43,601 nucleotides of DNA. Source: Gammaproteobacteria bacterium. Lineage in GTDB: Bacteria; Pseudomonadota; Gammaproteobacteria; Steroidobacterales; GCA-2729495. The stretch lies in contig JABDLC010000024.1 of the NCBI GenBank assembly GCA_013001905.1, forward strand, positions 1-43,601, in the 5' to 3' direction. The position numbers were made by a program, and so were the translations under genes. This document shows positions 28,454-36,625 of the stretch, one piece after another. How positions within the stretch are numbered: the first letter of the stretch is position 1; each line of letters opens with the position of its first letter. The notes below the pieces were generated by a model, which was not told where the DNA came from, searched no databases, and saw only the letters and a program-made list of their open reading frames with translations.

Positions 28454-29047
28454 ATGCTCAAAGCCGCTGTAGCCGGCACCAACCGATTCATTGTCAGGTG
28501 TTCTGAATCGTGGTGGAAGGTGCTGCTGCTGTTTGTCGGCTTCGGCGGAAGCATGGCGGGTCTGCAAATGATTACCGCGAACTTTCCCGACCTGAGCGGC
28601 GGCTACCCGCCGTTCGACATGCAAAACGACCTGACACCGGCCGGGATCTACACGCAGCTGCCGACATACAGTGAACAGGCCTTCAGCAGCTACTACATCT
28701 TTCAGGCCATTGACTTCGCGTTTCCGCTGTTTGCCGGGCTGTTTCTCGCCGCCGTGTTCGCGTTCGGCCTGCGTCACGCCGCGCCGCACTGGTACAGCGT
28801 TGCAGTCGCACGCAACCTGCTGGTGCTGATCCTGCTGGCAACACTGTTCGACTATCTTGAAAACCTGAACCTGCTCGCCGTTGTCAGCGCCTGGCCCGAT
28901 CAGGCCGGCACCGCGGCTCAGCTGGGAGTGCTGGCCAAGCAGGCGAAACTCGCCTGCATGTACACGGCAAACGGCCTGACGGCACTGGTGCTGCTGGCGG
29001 CTGCGGCGCGCTGGCTGGGCCGCAAAGCCGGCCTGCTTGAGCGCTGA
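28454..29047 (+). CDS. Four-TM inner-membrane protein, unknown function
   Basis: The start is ATG 28454, preceded at a good distance by AGGAG; the frame is open further upstream but without such a site. The 197-residue product has about four hydrophobic helices (roughly 22-40, 84-106, 119-145, 170-186) and a 40-residue polar loop between helices 1 and 2 containing GGYPPFDMQNDLTPAGIY. I do not recognise the family. The stop abuts the end of the convergent His-rich CbiX-like gene directly, with no space between the two coding regions. Confidence 0.8.
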   Translation: MLKAAVAGTNRFIVRCSESWWKVLLLFVGFGGSMAGLQMITANFPDLSGGYPPFDMQNDLTPAGIYTQLPTYSEQAFSSYYIFQAIDFAFPLFAGLFLAAVFAFGLRHAAPHWYSVAVARNLLVLILLATLFDYLENLNLLAVVSAWPDQAGTAAQLGVLAKQAKLACMYTANGLTALVLLAAAARWLGRKAGLLER

Positions 29048-30151
29048 TCAGCCGGCGTCGGCCAGCGACAGACGCTCCTCAACCGCAGCCTCTACCCAGC
29101 GAAGATACTTCGGGTGTTCGTTCAGCCCCTTGTCGACGAACACGTAATCGTAGCCACGCAGGTCTTCGCGTACATGCTCCTGAAAACCGAAACTGGCGGT
29201 TGCGGTGACCGTCACAATGACGGTCTGCCCCCGTCGTTTCGCCGCCGTTACCCAACGCTGCAGTTTTTTGACATTGGACTTGCGAATGGGCGGAAAGGCA
29301 TCGTCCTGCAGATTAATAGCCTTGACGTCGGCAAAGTCAGTCTGCGCCTTTATGCGATCAGCATGTGTCTGCATGACCACCATGTCCGGAACATTGTCTT
29401 CGATCTCTTCCGGCCCGTGCCCGACAAGAATAACCACCTCGTTTTGCGGGTTTTTGCTTTTCTCAAGCGTGTGGTCCAGCAGAATTTCGGTCACCAGCGG
29501 ATGGTCTTCCAGATGGTTTGCCATCATGAACGTGGCGTCTGATTCGACCCGCGGAACTTCCAGATAGGAGGCTTCGTCATGCATTGAGAAAATATACTTC
29601 CACTGCCGCGTCAGCGAATTGTGTTCCGACATTGACGTTGGCACCAGCACGATGCGCTCGGCGCCCCGCTCAGTCAGGTCGTCGACGGCAGACTGCAGTT
29701 GCGACGACATCATCATCGCCATACCAAAGGAAACTGCGGTCGGGCGCTGCTCCGCGAGCGGCTTGAGCTTCTCTACAAACAGACGATCACTGTTCTCGCC
29801 AACACCGTGCGACAGAATAAGCACGCCCGTATCGCTCTGCAGTGCGGGGTCGCTGACATACCACTCATAGTTGGGGCCCATCAGCGCCATGTTCAGGCGC
29901 GCCTCGGTATCAGTCAGCGCACGGTAGAGCGCGATTTTCTCGCGCAATGCTGCCAGCTGTTCATCGCTCATCTCGTGTCTGGGCGCTTCGGGGTCGAGAC
30001 GGCGGCCGTCCGCGTCCATCGGCGGCACCGCGCCATGGCCCTGATGACCATGATGCTCGTGACCGTCCTGCGCCATGCCAGTGCCGTTCGCGATAACCAG
30101 CAGCGCGGTCAGCAGAACTTTCAACATCGTATTAGGTGTCACCGTGTGCAT
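29048..30151 (-). CDS. Exported His-rich CbiX-like protein, paralog 2
   Basis: This 367-residue protein has a signal peptide (about 1-28) and, right after it, a His-rich stretch (HEHHGHQGHG, 31-40) likely to bind metal. Two chelatase-like halves follow: VLILSHGVGEN (His115) with a second histidine in SMSEHNS (His177), and VVILVGHGPEE (His245) with a second histidine in GFQEHV (His326). The two-histidine pattern is that of CbiX/SirB active sites and is kept in both halves, unlike in paralog 1. AGGAG precedes the ATG. It is the last gene of an operon with an ABC transporter (21-base gap), so a metal or tetrapyrrole substrate for that system is a reasonable guess. Confidence 0.77.
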   Translation of the reverse strand: MHTVTPNTMLKVLLTALLVIANGTGMAQDGHEHHGHQGHGAVPPMDADGRRLDPEAPRHEMSDEQLAALREKIALYRALTDTEARLNMALMGPNYEWYVSDPALQSDTGVLILSHGVGENSDRLFVEKLKPLAEQRPTAVSFGMAMMMSSQLQSAVDDLTERGAERIVLVPTSMSEHNSLTRQWKYIFSMHDEASYLEVPRVESDATFMMANHLEDHPLVTEILLDHTLEKSKNPQNEVVILVGHGPEEIEDNVPDMVVMQTHADRIKAQTDFADVKAINLQDDAFPPIRKSNVKKLQRWVTAAKRRGQTVIVTVTATASFGFQEHVREDLRGYDYVFVDKGLNEHPKYLRWVEAAVEERLSLADAG

Positions 30152-30172
30152 GCCTGTCTTCTCCTGTTGCCA

Positions 30173-30856
30173 TTACCCTGCACTGCTTTCAGACAACTTT
30201 CCGTCACTAATATTCAATACCCGGGACGCCGCGGCCAGCATACCGTGGTCATGGGTGACCATCAGCGTCGCAACCAAGTGCTCGCGACAGCGCGCAGCGA
30301 GTAACTCAACGATGGCCTGACCGCGGTTGTGATCAAGCATGGAGGTCGGCTCATCGACCAGCATCAGCCGCGGCTCTGTCATCAGCGCCCGCGCAATGCC
30401 TACCCGCTGCCGTTCACCACCCGACATCTGATCCGGGCGGCGATCAGCACGGTGAGACATATCGACCTCATCCAGCAGCGCGAGTGCGCGTTCACGATCC
30501 GCGCTGCCAGGGCGACGGCCCTGCATGTGCACCAGCAACAACAGCTGATCAACGGCAGTCAGCGCCGGAACCAGGTTCGACTGCTGAAAAACAAAACCAA
30601 TCCGGTCACGACGGATTCGGGTTAACTGTGCAGCAGGCAGCGTCGAAATCTGTTCGCCATCAATGCTGATGCTGCCCGACGTCGGCTTACGCAGCCCGCC
30701 GCAAACCGCGAGCAAACTTGATTTACCGGCACCGGAGGGCCCGACGATGGCAACGAGCTCTCCCTGATTGACGGTAGTTGACACCTCATCAAGCGCGGTA
30801 ATTTGCTGATCACCATCACCGAGCACCAGCGATACATTGTCAACGATGAGGCTCAT
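30173..30856 (-). CDS. ABC transporter ATP-binding protein (LolD/MacB type)
   Basis: This 227-residue ATPase has Walker A GPSGAGKSS, the Q-loop in FVFQQSNLVPALTA, signature [15 protein letters not shown], Walker B LMLVDEPTSMLD and the H-loop THDHG. The sequence type is that of ATPases paired with FtsX-like permeases (type VII ABC systems). Its ATG overlaps the permease stop by four bases. The downstream gene encodes the His-rich CbiX-like protein. No MacA-like adaptor or TolC is nearby. Confidence 0.92.
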   Translation of the reverse strand: MSLIVDNVSLVLGDGDQQITALDEVSTTVNQGELVAIVGPSGAGKSSLLAVCGGLRKPTSGSISIDGEQISTLPAAQLTRIRRDRIGFVFQQSNLVPALTAVDQLLLLVHMQGRRPGSADRERALALLDEVDMSHRADRRPDQMSGGERQRVGIARALMTEPRLMLVDEPTSMLDHNRGQAIVELLAARCREHLVATLMVTHDHGMLAAASRVLNISDGKLSESSAG

Positions 30857-31995
30857 TTCTGTCGGCCCAATGCGATCATCGGGTCGACGCGTGTGATGAG
30901 GCGCACCGACAATGCACTGCCAATCAGACCGGCCACGATCAGTAAGAGCGTGGTGCTGATAACGGTGCCTGTGCGCAGTTCAAACGGGTTGCCCGACTCC
31001 ATGAAGGATTGGCCGAGCCACAGAGACAGCACGACGCCGACGAGCGCACCGGACACCATCAGAATAACCACCTGCCCGAGCGCATCGCGCATCAGATACC
31101 AGCTGGAAGCACCGAGCGCTTTGACGAGCCCGATCTCCTGAGTCCGCTGAATCGTCCAGACGGTAAAAAAGGCCCCGATGACTACCGCCGAAATCACAAT
31201 CAGAAAGATCTGGATCATCTGGACAGTCATCACTTCTTCTTTGTAGCCGGTCGATGCTTCATACGCTGCCTGCTTATCGACCGTGAGTGTGCCCATGTCG
31301 ATATCAGTGTCGGACAAAAGCTCGGGGTCGAAGTCAGGCGCCAGCTGCAACGCGATCAGCGTGGCGTAATCAAACAGGATGTCGGGCAGCTTCTCACCGG
31401 GTGGCGGCCCCCCGGGCGGGCCGTAGGTGGCCTCCTGCCATTTGCGCATCGGCGTATAGATGATCGGCACATGCCCGATATTGAATTCATCAACCACGCC
31501 GACCACTTCCAGTTCGGTCAGTACGCGGTCGAGCACGAAGGTGTCACCGATTTCCAGCCCGCGGTCGACCAGTAGCTTCGAAATAATGACGCCGTTGTCT
31601 TTGATGCCGAGACCGGAGCCGGATTTGACCCGCGGCTCGAGAAAGCTGCCGGGCTCAATGCCCCACAGCACGACATCATCCAGCGACGTGTTATCGGTTT
31701 CACGCGCATTGAACATGGTGTGGCCGAGCGGCTCGGCCGCGAGCACGCCGTCAACCTCGCGCCAACCCTCCCACATGTCGCGCGAAATCATGCTGTTGCG
31801 GTAGCTGGGCCGGTTGTTGTACTCAAATGCCAGATGCGTGACATCAAGCTGAATGATGCCGGAGATGTTGTTCTTAATCAGGCCGGCGGCCAGCCCGCTC
31901 AGCATCGTCGTCAGAAAAGCCACGAGCGCGACCACAACAGCCATGAGCAGAAAACGTCCCCACGCAAAACGCAGATCTCGCAAAGCTATAAACAT
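30853..31995 (-). CDS. ABC transporter permease, FtsX/MacB type
   Basis: The start is ATG 31995 (MFIALRDLRFAWGRFLL), with GGAGAC upstream; earlier in-frame codons lack a ribosome-binding site. The 380-residue product has one N-terminal helix (about 13-36), a large periplasmic domain (about 37-255) containing a proline-rich insert (YGPPGGPPPGEK), and three C-terminal helices (about 262-284, 311-331, 347-367). A GLVKALGASSWYLMRDALGQ coupling segment precedes the third helix. This is a four-TM FtsX-family permease of the mechanotransmission or export class rather than an importer. Confidence 0.9.
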   Translation of the reverse strand: MFIALRDLRFAWGRFLLMAVVVALVAFLTTMLSGLAAGLIKNNISGIIQLDVTHLAFEYNNRPSYRNSMISRDMWEGWREVDGVLAAEPLGHTMFNARETDNTSLDDVVLWGIEPGSFLEPRVKSGSGLGIKDNGVIISKLLVDRGLEIGDTFVLDRVLTELEVVGVVDEFNIGHVPIIYTPMRKWQEATYGPPGGPPPGEKLPDILFDYATLIALQLAPDFDPELLSDTDIDMGTLTVDKQAAYEASTGYKEEVMTVQMIQIFLIVISAVVIGAFFTVWTIQRTQEIGLVKALGASSWYLMRDALGQVVILMVSGALVGVVLSLWLGQSFMESGNPFELRTGTVISTTLLLIVAGLIGSALSVRLITRVDPMIALGRQK

Positions 31996-32035
31996 GCGGC
32001 TGGTCTCCGGTGCCTGGTGTATTAACAGGCTATCG

Positions 32036-32066
32036 AGTGTAGCGGGAGGAGTTACCCCAGAGTCAA
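32036..32066 (-). promoter_or_regulatory. Possible promoter of the ABC/CbiX-like operon
   Basis: On the minus strand, TTGACT (32066-32061) is followed after 19 bases by TACACT (32041-32036), about 40 bases before the permease ATG. The spacing is longer than ideal, so the call is weak. The rest of 31996-32243 shows no other clear element apart from a ten-base palindrome near 32224. Confidence 0.25.
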
Positions 32067-32243
32067 TAAGGGTAAGCCGCGCAGCCACGCTGGCCGGCAT
32101 GTATCGGGGCAATACACAGGCGCCGGCGTCGTTTCCAATGCCCGCCGCGAATACCCAGTGTCAAAGCCCAATGCGTCTGCCCTTTGCATCGACACGCAGT
32201 CAGGGTAATTTGACCCGGCTGATTTATCGATAAGGCGCAGCGG

Positions 32244-33263
32244 ATGAAATTTCTGAAAATTCTGGGTGCAGTGGCGGGAATCGTCGGCGGCCTCGCCGTC
32301 ATCGGGCTGCTGATTGGTCTGTGGATGTATCGCGACATTCCGCGCGATGAGCTTGAGGCGCGCTATGCAAACGATGCGTCGCGGTTCATGAATGTCGCCG
32401 GCGCGCGGCTGCACTACCGTGATGAGGGCCCGCGCGACGGCCCGGCTGTGCTGCTGATTCACGCCAACTTTGCGAGCCTGCTGGGGTGGGAGCCCTGGGT
32501 TGATGCACTCAAGGACAAGTACCGTGTAGTGCGCTTCGATATGACGAGTCACGGGCTTACGGGGCCGGACCCCACCGGCGATTACACGCTTGAACGAACG
32601 CTGGAGCTTACCGAGAAGTTCATCGACGCGGTCGGTCTGGAAAAATTCTCGATCGGCGGTACATCGCTCGGCGGCACGATGGCAGTGCTGTACACGGCGA
32701 AGTATCCGGAACGGATCGACAACCTGATTTTGCTGAGCCCGGGCAGCCTCGAAGGTAAAGAACGTAAAGACAGTGACCGCGGCGAAATACCGGATGCCGC
32801 CTATGCACTTAAGTACATCATGCCGCGTGCTCTGCCGGAGTTTATGCTGACCAGTGGGTTCAGCGACGACAGTAAACTCTCGACTGAGCTGGTCGACCAG
32901 TGGTTCGAGCTCTGGCGCCTTGAAGGCCAGCGCGAAGCCCAGCTCGATCGCCTGAAGTATTACGACTCCGGCGATATTGAGTCGGTATTCAGATCGGTCT
33001 CAAGGCCGGTACTGCTGTTATGGGGCGAAGACAACCAGACGGCGGTCTTCGAGCAGCACGAAGAGGTGATTGAACTCCTCTCCGGCGCGCCGAGCATAAA
33101 CTTTTTCAGCTACCCGGGTGTCGGACATATGGCCGTGCAGGAAGCCGGCGATCGGATCGCAATCGACGTGCGACGGTTTCTGGACGGCGACCGCGAGACC
33201 GGGCTGATCGATCATGATTCACATAGCGCAGAAGAACATTCAGACGAGGAACACACATCGTGA
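32244..33263 (+). CDS. Membrane-anchored alpha/beta hydrolase with acidic/His tail
   Basis: This 339-residue protein has an N-terminal anchor (about 5-29). The hydrolase domain has LLIHANFAS at the oxyanion site, a GGTSLGG elbow (Ser141), Asp263 in WGEDN and His295 in GVGHMAVQE, so the triad is complete. The last 17 residues (DHDSHSAEEHSDEEHTS) are almost all Asp, Glu, His and Ser, an unusual tail that could bind cations. The stop overlaps the GTG start of a cytochrome c' gene, and a di-heme cytochrome gene follows, so the three form an operon in a periplasmic setting. The substrate is unknown. Confidence 0.87.
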   Translation: MKFLKILGAVAGIVGGLAVIGLLIGLWMYRDIPRDELEARYANDASRFMNVAGARLHYRDEGPRDGPAVLLIHANFASLLGWEPWVDALKDKYRVVRFDMTSHGLTGPDPTGDYTLERTLELTEKFIDAVGLEKFSIGGTSLGGTMAVLYTAKYPERIDNLILLSPGSLEGKERKDSDRGEIPDAAYALKYIMPRALPEFMLTSGFSDDSKLSTELVDQWFELWRLEGQREAQLDRLKYYDSGDIESVFRSVSRPVLLLWGEDNQTAVFEQHEEVIELLSGAPSINFFSYPGVGHMAVQEAGDRIAIDVRRFLDGDRETGLIDHDSHSAEEHSDEEHTS

Positions 33264-33721
33264 GAAAAATAGTTGTACTTATCGCAGCGTCAGGATTGCT
33301 CACTGTAAGCGGACTACTGCCGGTCAGTGCCGGCGCTCATGAGGGGCAAAAAAACCCCGAGGTGCGTTACCGCCATTTCGTTATGGAGTCGATGTCCAAC
33401 GATTTCGCCGCGATGGCGATGATCTTCAAAAACGAAGTGGATCGGCCCGACGAGATGCAGGTGCTGGCACGATCGCTGGCCGAATCCGCATCATTGATCG
33501 CCGGGCTGTTCCCGGCAGGTTCCGAGGGCGCATCGGCGTTGCCGCTGATCTGGGAAGAACCCGAGCGCGTGCAGGAAGCCAGTCGTGAATCGGCAGCAAC
33601 AGCCGCTGCGCTGGCCGAAGCGGCCGCGGGTGATGACCGCGCTGCGCTGGGTAAGGCCTTTGCTGCAGCCGGAGCGGCGTGCAAAGGCTGTCACGAACGC
33701 TACAAAGCCGAAGACGAATAG
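33260..33721 (+). CDS. Cytochrome c' / c-556 family protein
   Basis: This 153-residue protein starts at GTG 33260, overlapping the hydrolase stop. It has a signal peptide (about 1-25, ending SAGA), a four-helix bundle region rich in Ala, and the heme-binding motif C141-K-G-C144-H145 at the extreme C-terminus, the hallmark of cytochrome c'. A Met in the first helix (Met43, in RHFVMESM) could be the distal ligand, as in cytochrome c-556. It probably carries electrons or binds small gases in the periplasm. Confidence 0.9.
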   Translation: MRKIVVLIAASGLLTVSGLLPVSAGAHEGQKNPEVRYRHFVMESMSNDFAAMAMIFKNEVDRPDEMQVLARSLAESASLIAGLFPAGSEGASALPLIWEEPERVQEASRESAATAAALAEAAAGDDRAALGKAFAAAGAACKGCHERYKAEDE

Positions 33722-33727
33722 CGCTCC

Positions 33728-34579
33728 GTGAAGCAGCAGCGCGCGCCAGTCACCGTGTCGCTGGTGGCTCTCATGCTGCTGGTGCAAGCGTACGCAGCAG
33801 AGCGCGACGATGCGGACGACGAACTGCTTGCCCGGGGCGAATACCTGACCGCCGCGGCCGGCTGTGTCAGTTGTCACACGGATACCGAAAATGACGGCGC
33901 GCCGTTCGCCGGCAGTTACCCGCTCGAAACACCGTTCGGCACGTTCTACACGCCCAACATCACCCCCGATATAGAGACCGGCATCGGCGGCTGGAGCGAT
34001 GACGAGTTTCTTGCCGCGATCAAACACGGCATTGCGCCGGACGGCTCGCGCTACTACCCGGCCTTCCCTTATCCGAGTTACGCGGGCATGAGCGACGCTG
34101 ATGTTCTGCTCATCAAAACGTATCTCGAGAGTCTGGCGCCGGTTGCCACGTCGGTGCCGGCCGACGAGTTGCGCTGGTTCGTGCCGGGCGGATGGTCGCT
34201 CGGTATTTGGCAGCAACTCTTCGCCCCGTGGGAATACCCCGAGGCACCGGAGGAACACGCGCGCGGCGCTTACCTGGTGCGTCACCTGGGCCACTGCGGC
34301 GAATGCCACACCCCGCGCAACCTGGCCGGTCAGCTGCAGCTGTCGCGAGACCTCCGCGGCAGCCCGAAAGACAGCGCGGGCAGCAGCGCACCACCGATTG
34401 ATGCCGCGAGCCTGCGCGAGGGCGGCTGGTCGGCGGGCGATCTCGAGTTTTTTCTGGAAATTGGCATGCTGCCCGACGGCGATTTCGCCGGAGGCAGCAT
34501 GACCGCTGTGATTGACGACAACACCGGCAAGCTCACCGCCGCCGACCGGGCCGCCATCGCACGCTACCTGTTGCGATAG
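33728..34579 (+). CDS. Di-heme c-type cytochrome (dehydrogenase cytochrome-subunit type)
   Basis: This 283-residue protein starts at GTG 33728 and has a signal peptide (about 1-24). It has two heme motifs, C46-V-S-C-H50 and C190-G-E-C-H194. After the first heme it reads NITPDIETGIGGWSDDEF and YPAFPYPSYAGM, as in the cytochrome subunits of membrane alcohol/gluconate dehydrogenases and of some IorAB-type hydroxylases. Those usually have three hemes; this has two and no C-terminal anchor. It could serve the orphan molybdenum hydroxylase at 20178, but they are 11 kb apart and on opposite strands. Confidence 0.9.
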   Translation: MKQQRAPVTVSLVALMLLVQAYAAERDDADDELLARGEYLTAAAGCVSCHTDTENDGAPFAGSYPLETPFGTFYTPNITPDIETGIGGWSDDEFLAAIKHGIAPDGSRYYPAFPYPSYAGMSDADVLLIKTYLESLAPVATSVPADELRWFVPGGWSLGIWQQLFAPWEYPEAPEEHARGAYLVRHLGHCGECHTPRNLAGQLQLSRDLRGSPKDSAGSSAPPIDAASLREGGWSAGDLEFFLEIGMLPDGDFAGGSMTAVIDDNTGKLTAADRAAIARYLLR

Positions 34580-34633
34580 CTAAACCGCATTAATTCACGC
34601 CACTTTACGTAACGTCGCCGCGCGGCAGACACG

Positions 34634-34649
34634 TGTGATGGACGTCACA
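34634..34649 (+). promoter_or_regulatory. CRP/Clp/Vfr-type operator upstream of HD-GYP paralog 1
   Basis: TGTGA-N6-TCACA is a perfect match to the CRP-family palindrome core. Its centre (34641.5) is 41.5 bases before the start point predicted from the TAAAGT hexamer at 34671-34676. That is the classic spacing of a class II CRP-activated promoter. Confidence 0.65.
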
Positions 34650-34655
34650 GTTAGC

Positions 34656-34682
34656 ACCCCTCACCGTTGTTAAAGTCAGACT
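34656..34682 (+). promoter_or_regulatory. Promoter-proximal element shared by both HD-GYP genes (copy 1)
   Basis: ACCCC, nine bases, TTAAAGT, two bases, GACT: 19 of 27 positions are identical, without gaps, to the element upstream of the other HD-GYP gene. TAAAGT can serve as the -10 hexamer. About 66 bases separate the element from the HD-GYP ATG. Confidence 0.5.
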
Positions 34683-34748
34683 TCGTAAACGCTTGAGAAC
34701 ATCAGTACGACAGCGTTCCACACGAAGCTCTACAAAAAGAACAACAAT

Positions 34749-35942
34749 ATGAGCAATACCCTCGACGACCATCTGGTTGCGCTAAAAGCGGACCGTCTGC
34801 GCCCCGGCATGTACGTGGCCGCACTTGACCGGCTCTGGCTGCACACACCGTTCCCGCCGGGCGGCTTTTTCGTGCGTGATGAAAGCCAGATAGAGCGCAT
34901 CGGCCGCTACTGCTCGTATGTCTACGTGGACCCGCACCGCAGCGAGGAAACGCTTGATGCCGTGATCCCGTTTGAACCCCTGCCGGCGACACTGCTTGCA
35001 CCGCGGGTCAGTTCATTGTCGATCGAGGAAGAACTGCCGTGGGCCAAACAGGCGCTGATCGCATTCCGCGCGACTGTGAAAACCATGATTCGCGATGTCC
35101 GCAATGGCAAGCTGCCGGAGATGGTAGCGCTCAACACGAGCCTCATACCGATCGTTGAAAGTGTCAAGCGCTGCCCTGACGCACTGGTCTGGTTGTTGCG
35201 CACCGAAGCCAGTGACGGCTATCTGTATCGCCGCTCGATCGGGACCGCGATCATTGCAACGGTTTACGGTGACAAACTCGGCCTGGATCGCAACGCTTTG
35301 ATCGAACTGTCACTGGGCGCCCTGCTGATGGATATCGGCAAAATCGAAGTGCCCGTGCCCATACTCGCCAAGTCAGAAAATCTTTCGCCGGAAGAAACCG
35401 GCCTGGTGCGTAAGCATGTCGGGCACGCCGTTGAGCTGATCCGCATCATCGATAACGTTCCGGCCCGCGTGATCGGCATGGTAAGCAATCATCACGAGCG
35501 CTTTGACGGCAGCGGCTACCCGCACAAACGCCGCGGCACAGAAATTCCGCTCTTCGCACGCATGGCCGGCATTGTCGATACCTTCGACGCGATAACGCAG
35601 GATCGCCGCTATGCGCCTGCTATTTCTGCACATACGGCACTCCGCTACCTGAACGGCCAGCGCCGTACCAAGTTCGATGATGCCCTGCTGCAGGAATTTA
35701 TTCGCGCGATGGGTATTTATCCGACCGGTACCTGGGTTGAGTTGCTGGACGGCTCAATCGGCGTCGTCTGCGCTCAGGATAGTCAGTGGCCGCTGGCACC
35801 GCGCATTGCCATCGTCAGCAAAGCGAACGGCATGCCGATGGACGCACACACTGTGCATGCGTCGCGTCTGAATCCGATCATCCGTGCACGACACCGGGCC
35901 AATCCCGGATTTTCCGCGCCCAACCTCGAAGCGATAGTCTGA
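34749..35942 (+). CDS. HD-GYP domain protein, paralog 1 (DUF3391 + HD-GYP, altered metal site)
   Basis: This 397-residue protein has an N-terminal DUF3391 domain (about 10-75, LRPGMYVAALDRLWLHTPF) and an HD-GYP domain (about 155-330). The GYP block HHERFDGSGYP (248-258) and the late Asp277 in GIVDTFDA are intact. The usual His of the HD pair is Met194 (LLMDIGK), and the upstream helix has Arg161-Arg162 where the family usually has His. HD-GYP domains hydrolyse cyclic di-GMP; with these changes this copy may be a c-di-GMP sensor or use a different metal arrangement. The leader is A-rich and lacks a clear Shine-Dalgarno site. It has a CRP-like site upstream. Confidence 0.9.
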   Translation: MSNTLDDHLVALKADRLRPGMYVAALDRLWLHTPFPPGGFFVRDESQIERIGRYCSYVYVDPHRSEETLDAVIPFEPLPATLLAPRVSSLSIEEELPWAKQALIAFRATVKTMIRDVRNGKLPEMVALNTSLIPIVESVKRCPDALVWLLRTEASDGYLYRRSIGTAIIATVYGDKLGLDRNALIELSLGALLMDIGKIEVPVPILAKSENLSPEETGLVRKHVGHAVELIRIIDNVPARVIGMVSNHHERFDGSGYPHKRRGTEIPLFARMAGIVDTFDAITQDRRYAPAISAHTALRYLNGQRRTKFDDALLQEFIRAMGIYPTGTWVELLDGSIGVVCAQDSQWPLAPRIAIVSKANGMPMDAHTVHASRLNPIIRARHRANPGFSAPNLEAIV

Positions 35943-35995
35943 CCCCAATCGCCTGACGGTCATCGGCGCCGGCATTTCTCATGCATAATCGGGCG

Positions 35996-36601
35996 ATGCC
36001 CGATATCAAACTTTACAGCTATGGCGGGTGTCCCTTCGCCCGCCGCACGCGGATGACGCTGGCCGAAAAAGACATCGACTACGAACTCATCGAAATCGAC
36101 CTGCGCAACAGGCCGGCAAATTTCAAAGAGATTTCACCCTACGGCAAAGTGCCGGTGTTATTTCACAACGGCAACCGCCTGTACGAGTCCGCGATCATCA
36201 ATGAGTATCTCGACGAGGTGTACCCTGAACCCCCGCTGATGCCGGACGATCCGTTGCAGAAGGCGCAGACGCGCATCTGGATGAATTACTGTGACACCCA
36301 GTTCAGTAACGCCAGCTGGCAATTCATGCAGGCAGGTGACAATGAAGAAAAGCTTGCCGCAGCGCGCGCCACCCTGCGCGAATGCTTCCTGTTTATCGAA
36401 CATGAAGGCATGCGTCAGCTGAGTGACGGCCCGTACTGGCTCGGCGACACGTTCTCCATGCTCGATATTCAGTTCGCCACGTTCTTCAGCCGCTACATGA
36501 GCGAACCGGGCGCAAGCGAGATCCCGACGGAATGCACCCGCCTCAAGACCTGGCTGAACCTGATGGCCGGGCACGACAGTTTCCTGAAATCAGCGGCATA
36601 A
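35996..36601 (+). CDS. Glutathione S-transferase family protein (SspA-like)
   Basis: This 201-residue protein starts at ATG 35996, just before PDIKLYSYGGCPFARR; an upstream in-frame ATG at 35981 would add five residues. It has an N-terminal thioredoxin-like GST domain with Cys12-Pro-Phe-Ala and the cis-proline segment GKVPVLF, then YESAIINEYLDE. The helical C-domain has LGDTFSMLDIQFATFFSR. It resembles omega-class GSTs and SspA. The Cys12 suggests thiol-transferase chemistry. It lies 53 bases after the HD-GYP gene and 24 bases before DUF1838 paralog 2. Confidence 0.85.
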   Translation: MPDIKLYSYGGCPFARRTRMTLAEKDIDYELIEIDLRNRPANFKEISPYGKVPVLFHNGNRLYESAIINEYLDEVYPEPPLMPDDPLQKAQTRIWMNYCDTQFSNASWQFMQAGDNEEKLAAARATLRECFLFIEHEGMRQLSDGPYWLGDTFSMLDIQFATFFSRYMSEPGASEIPTECTRLKTWLNLMAGHDSFLKSAA

Positions 36602-36625
36602 ACCGCGCAGACAAGACGAATCACT

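Noticed and set aside
32224-32233. Ten-base palindrome TTATCGATAA just before the hydrolase start
   Set aside because: Such short palindromes are frequent by chance and no second copy was seen at related genes.
34670-34694. Flagellar sigma-28 promoter (TAAAG... GC...) upstream of the HD-GYP genes
   Set aside because: The TAAAGT part fits, but the downstream hexamers (GCTTGAGA, GCTAATCG) match GCCGATAA poorly and the spacing is one base too long. A CRP-dependent sigma-70 reading fits better.
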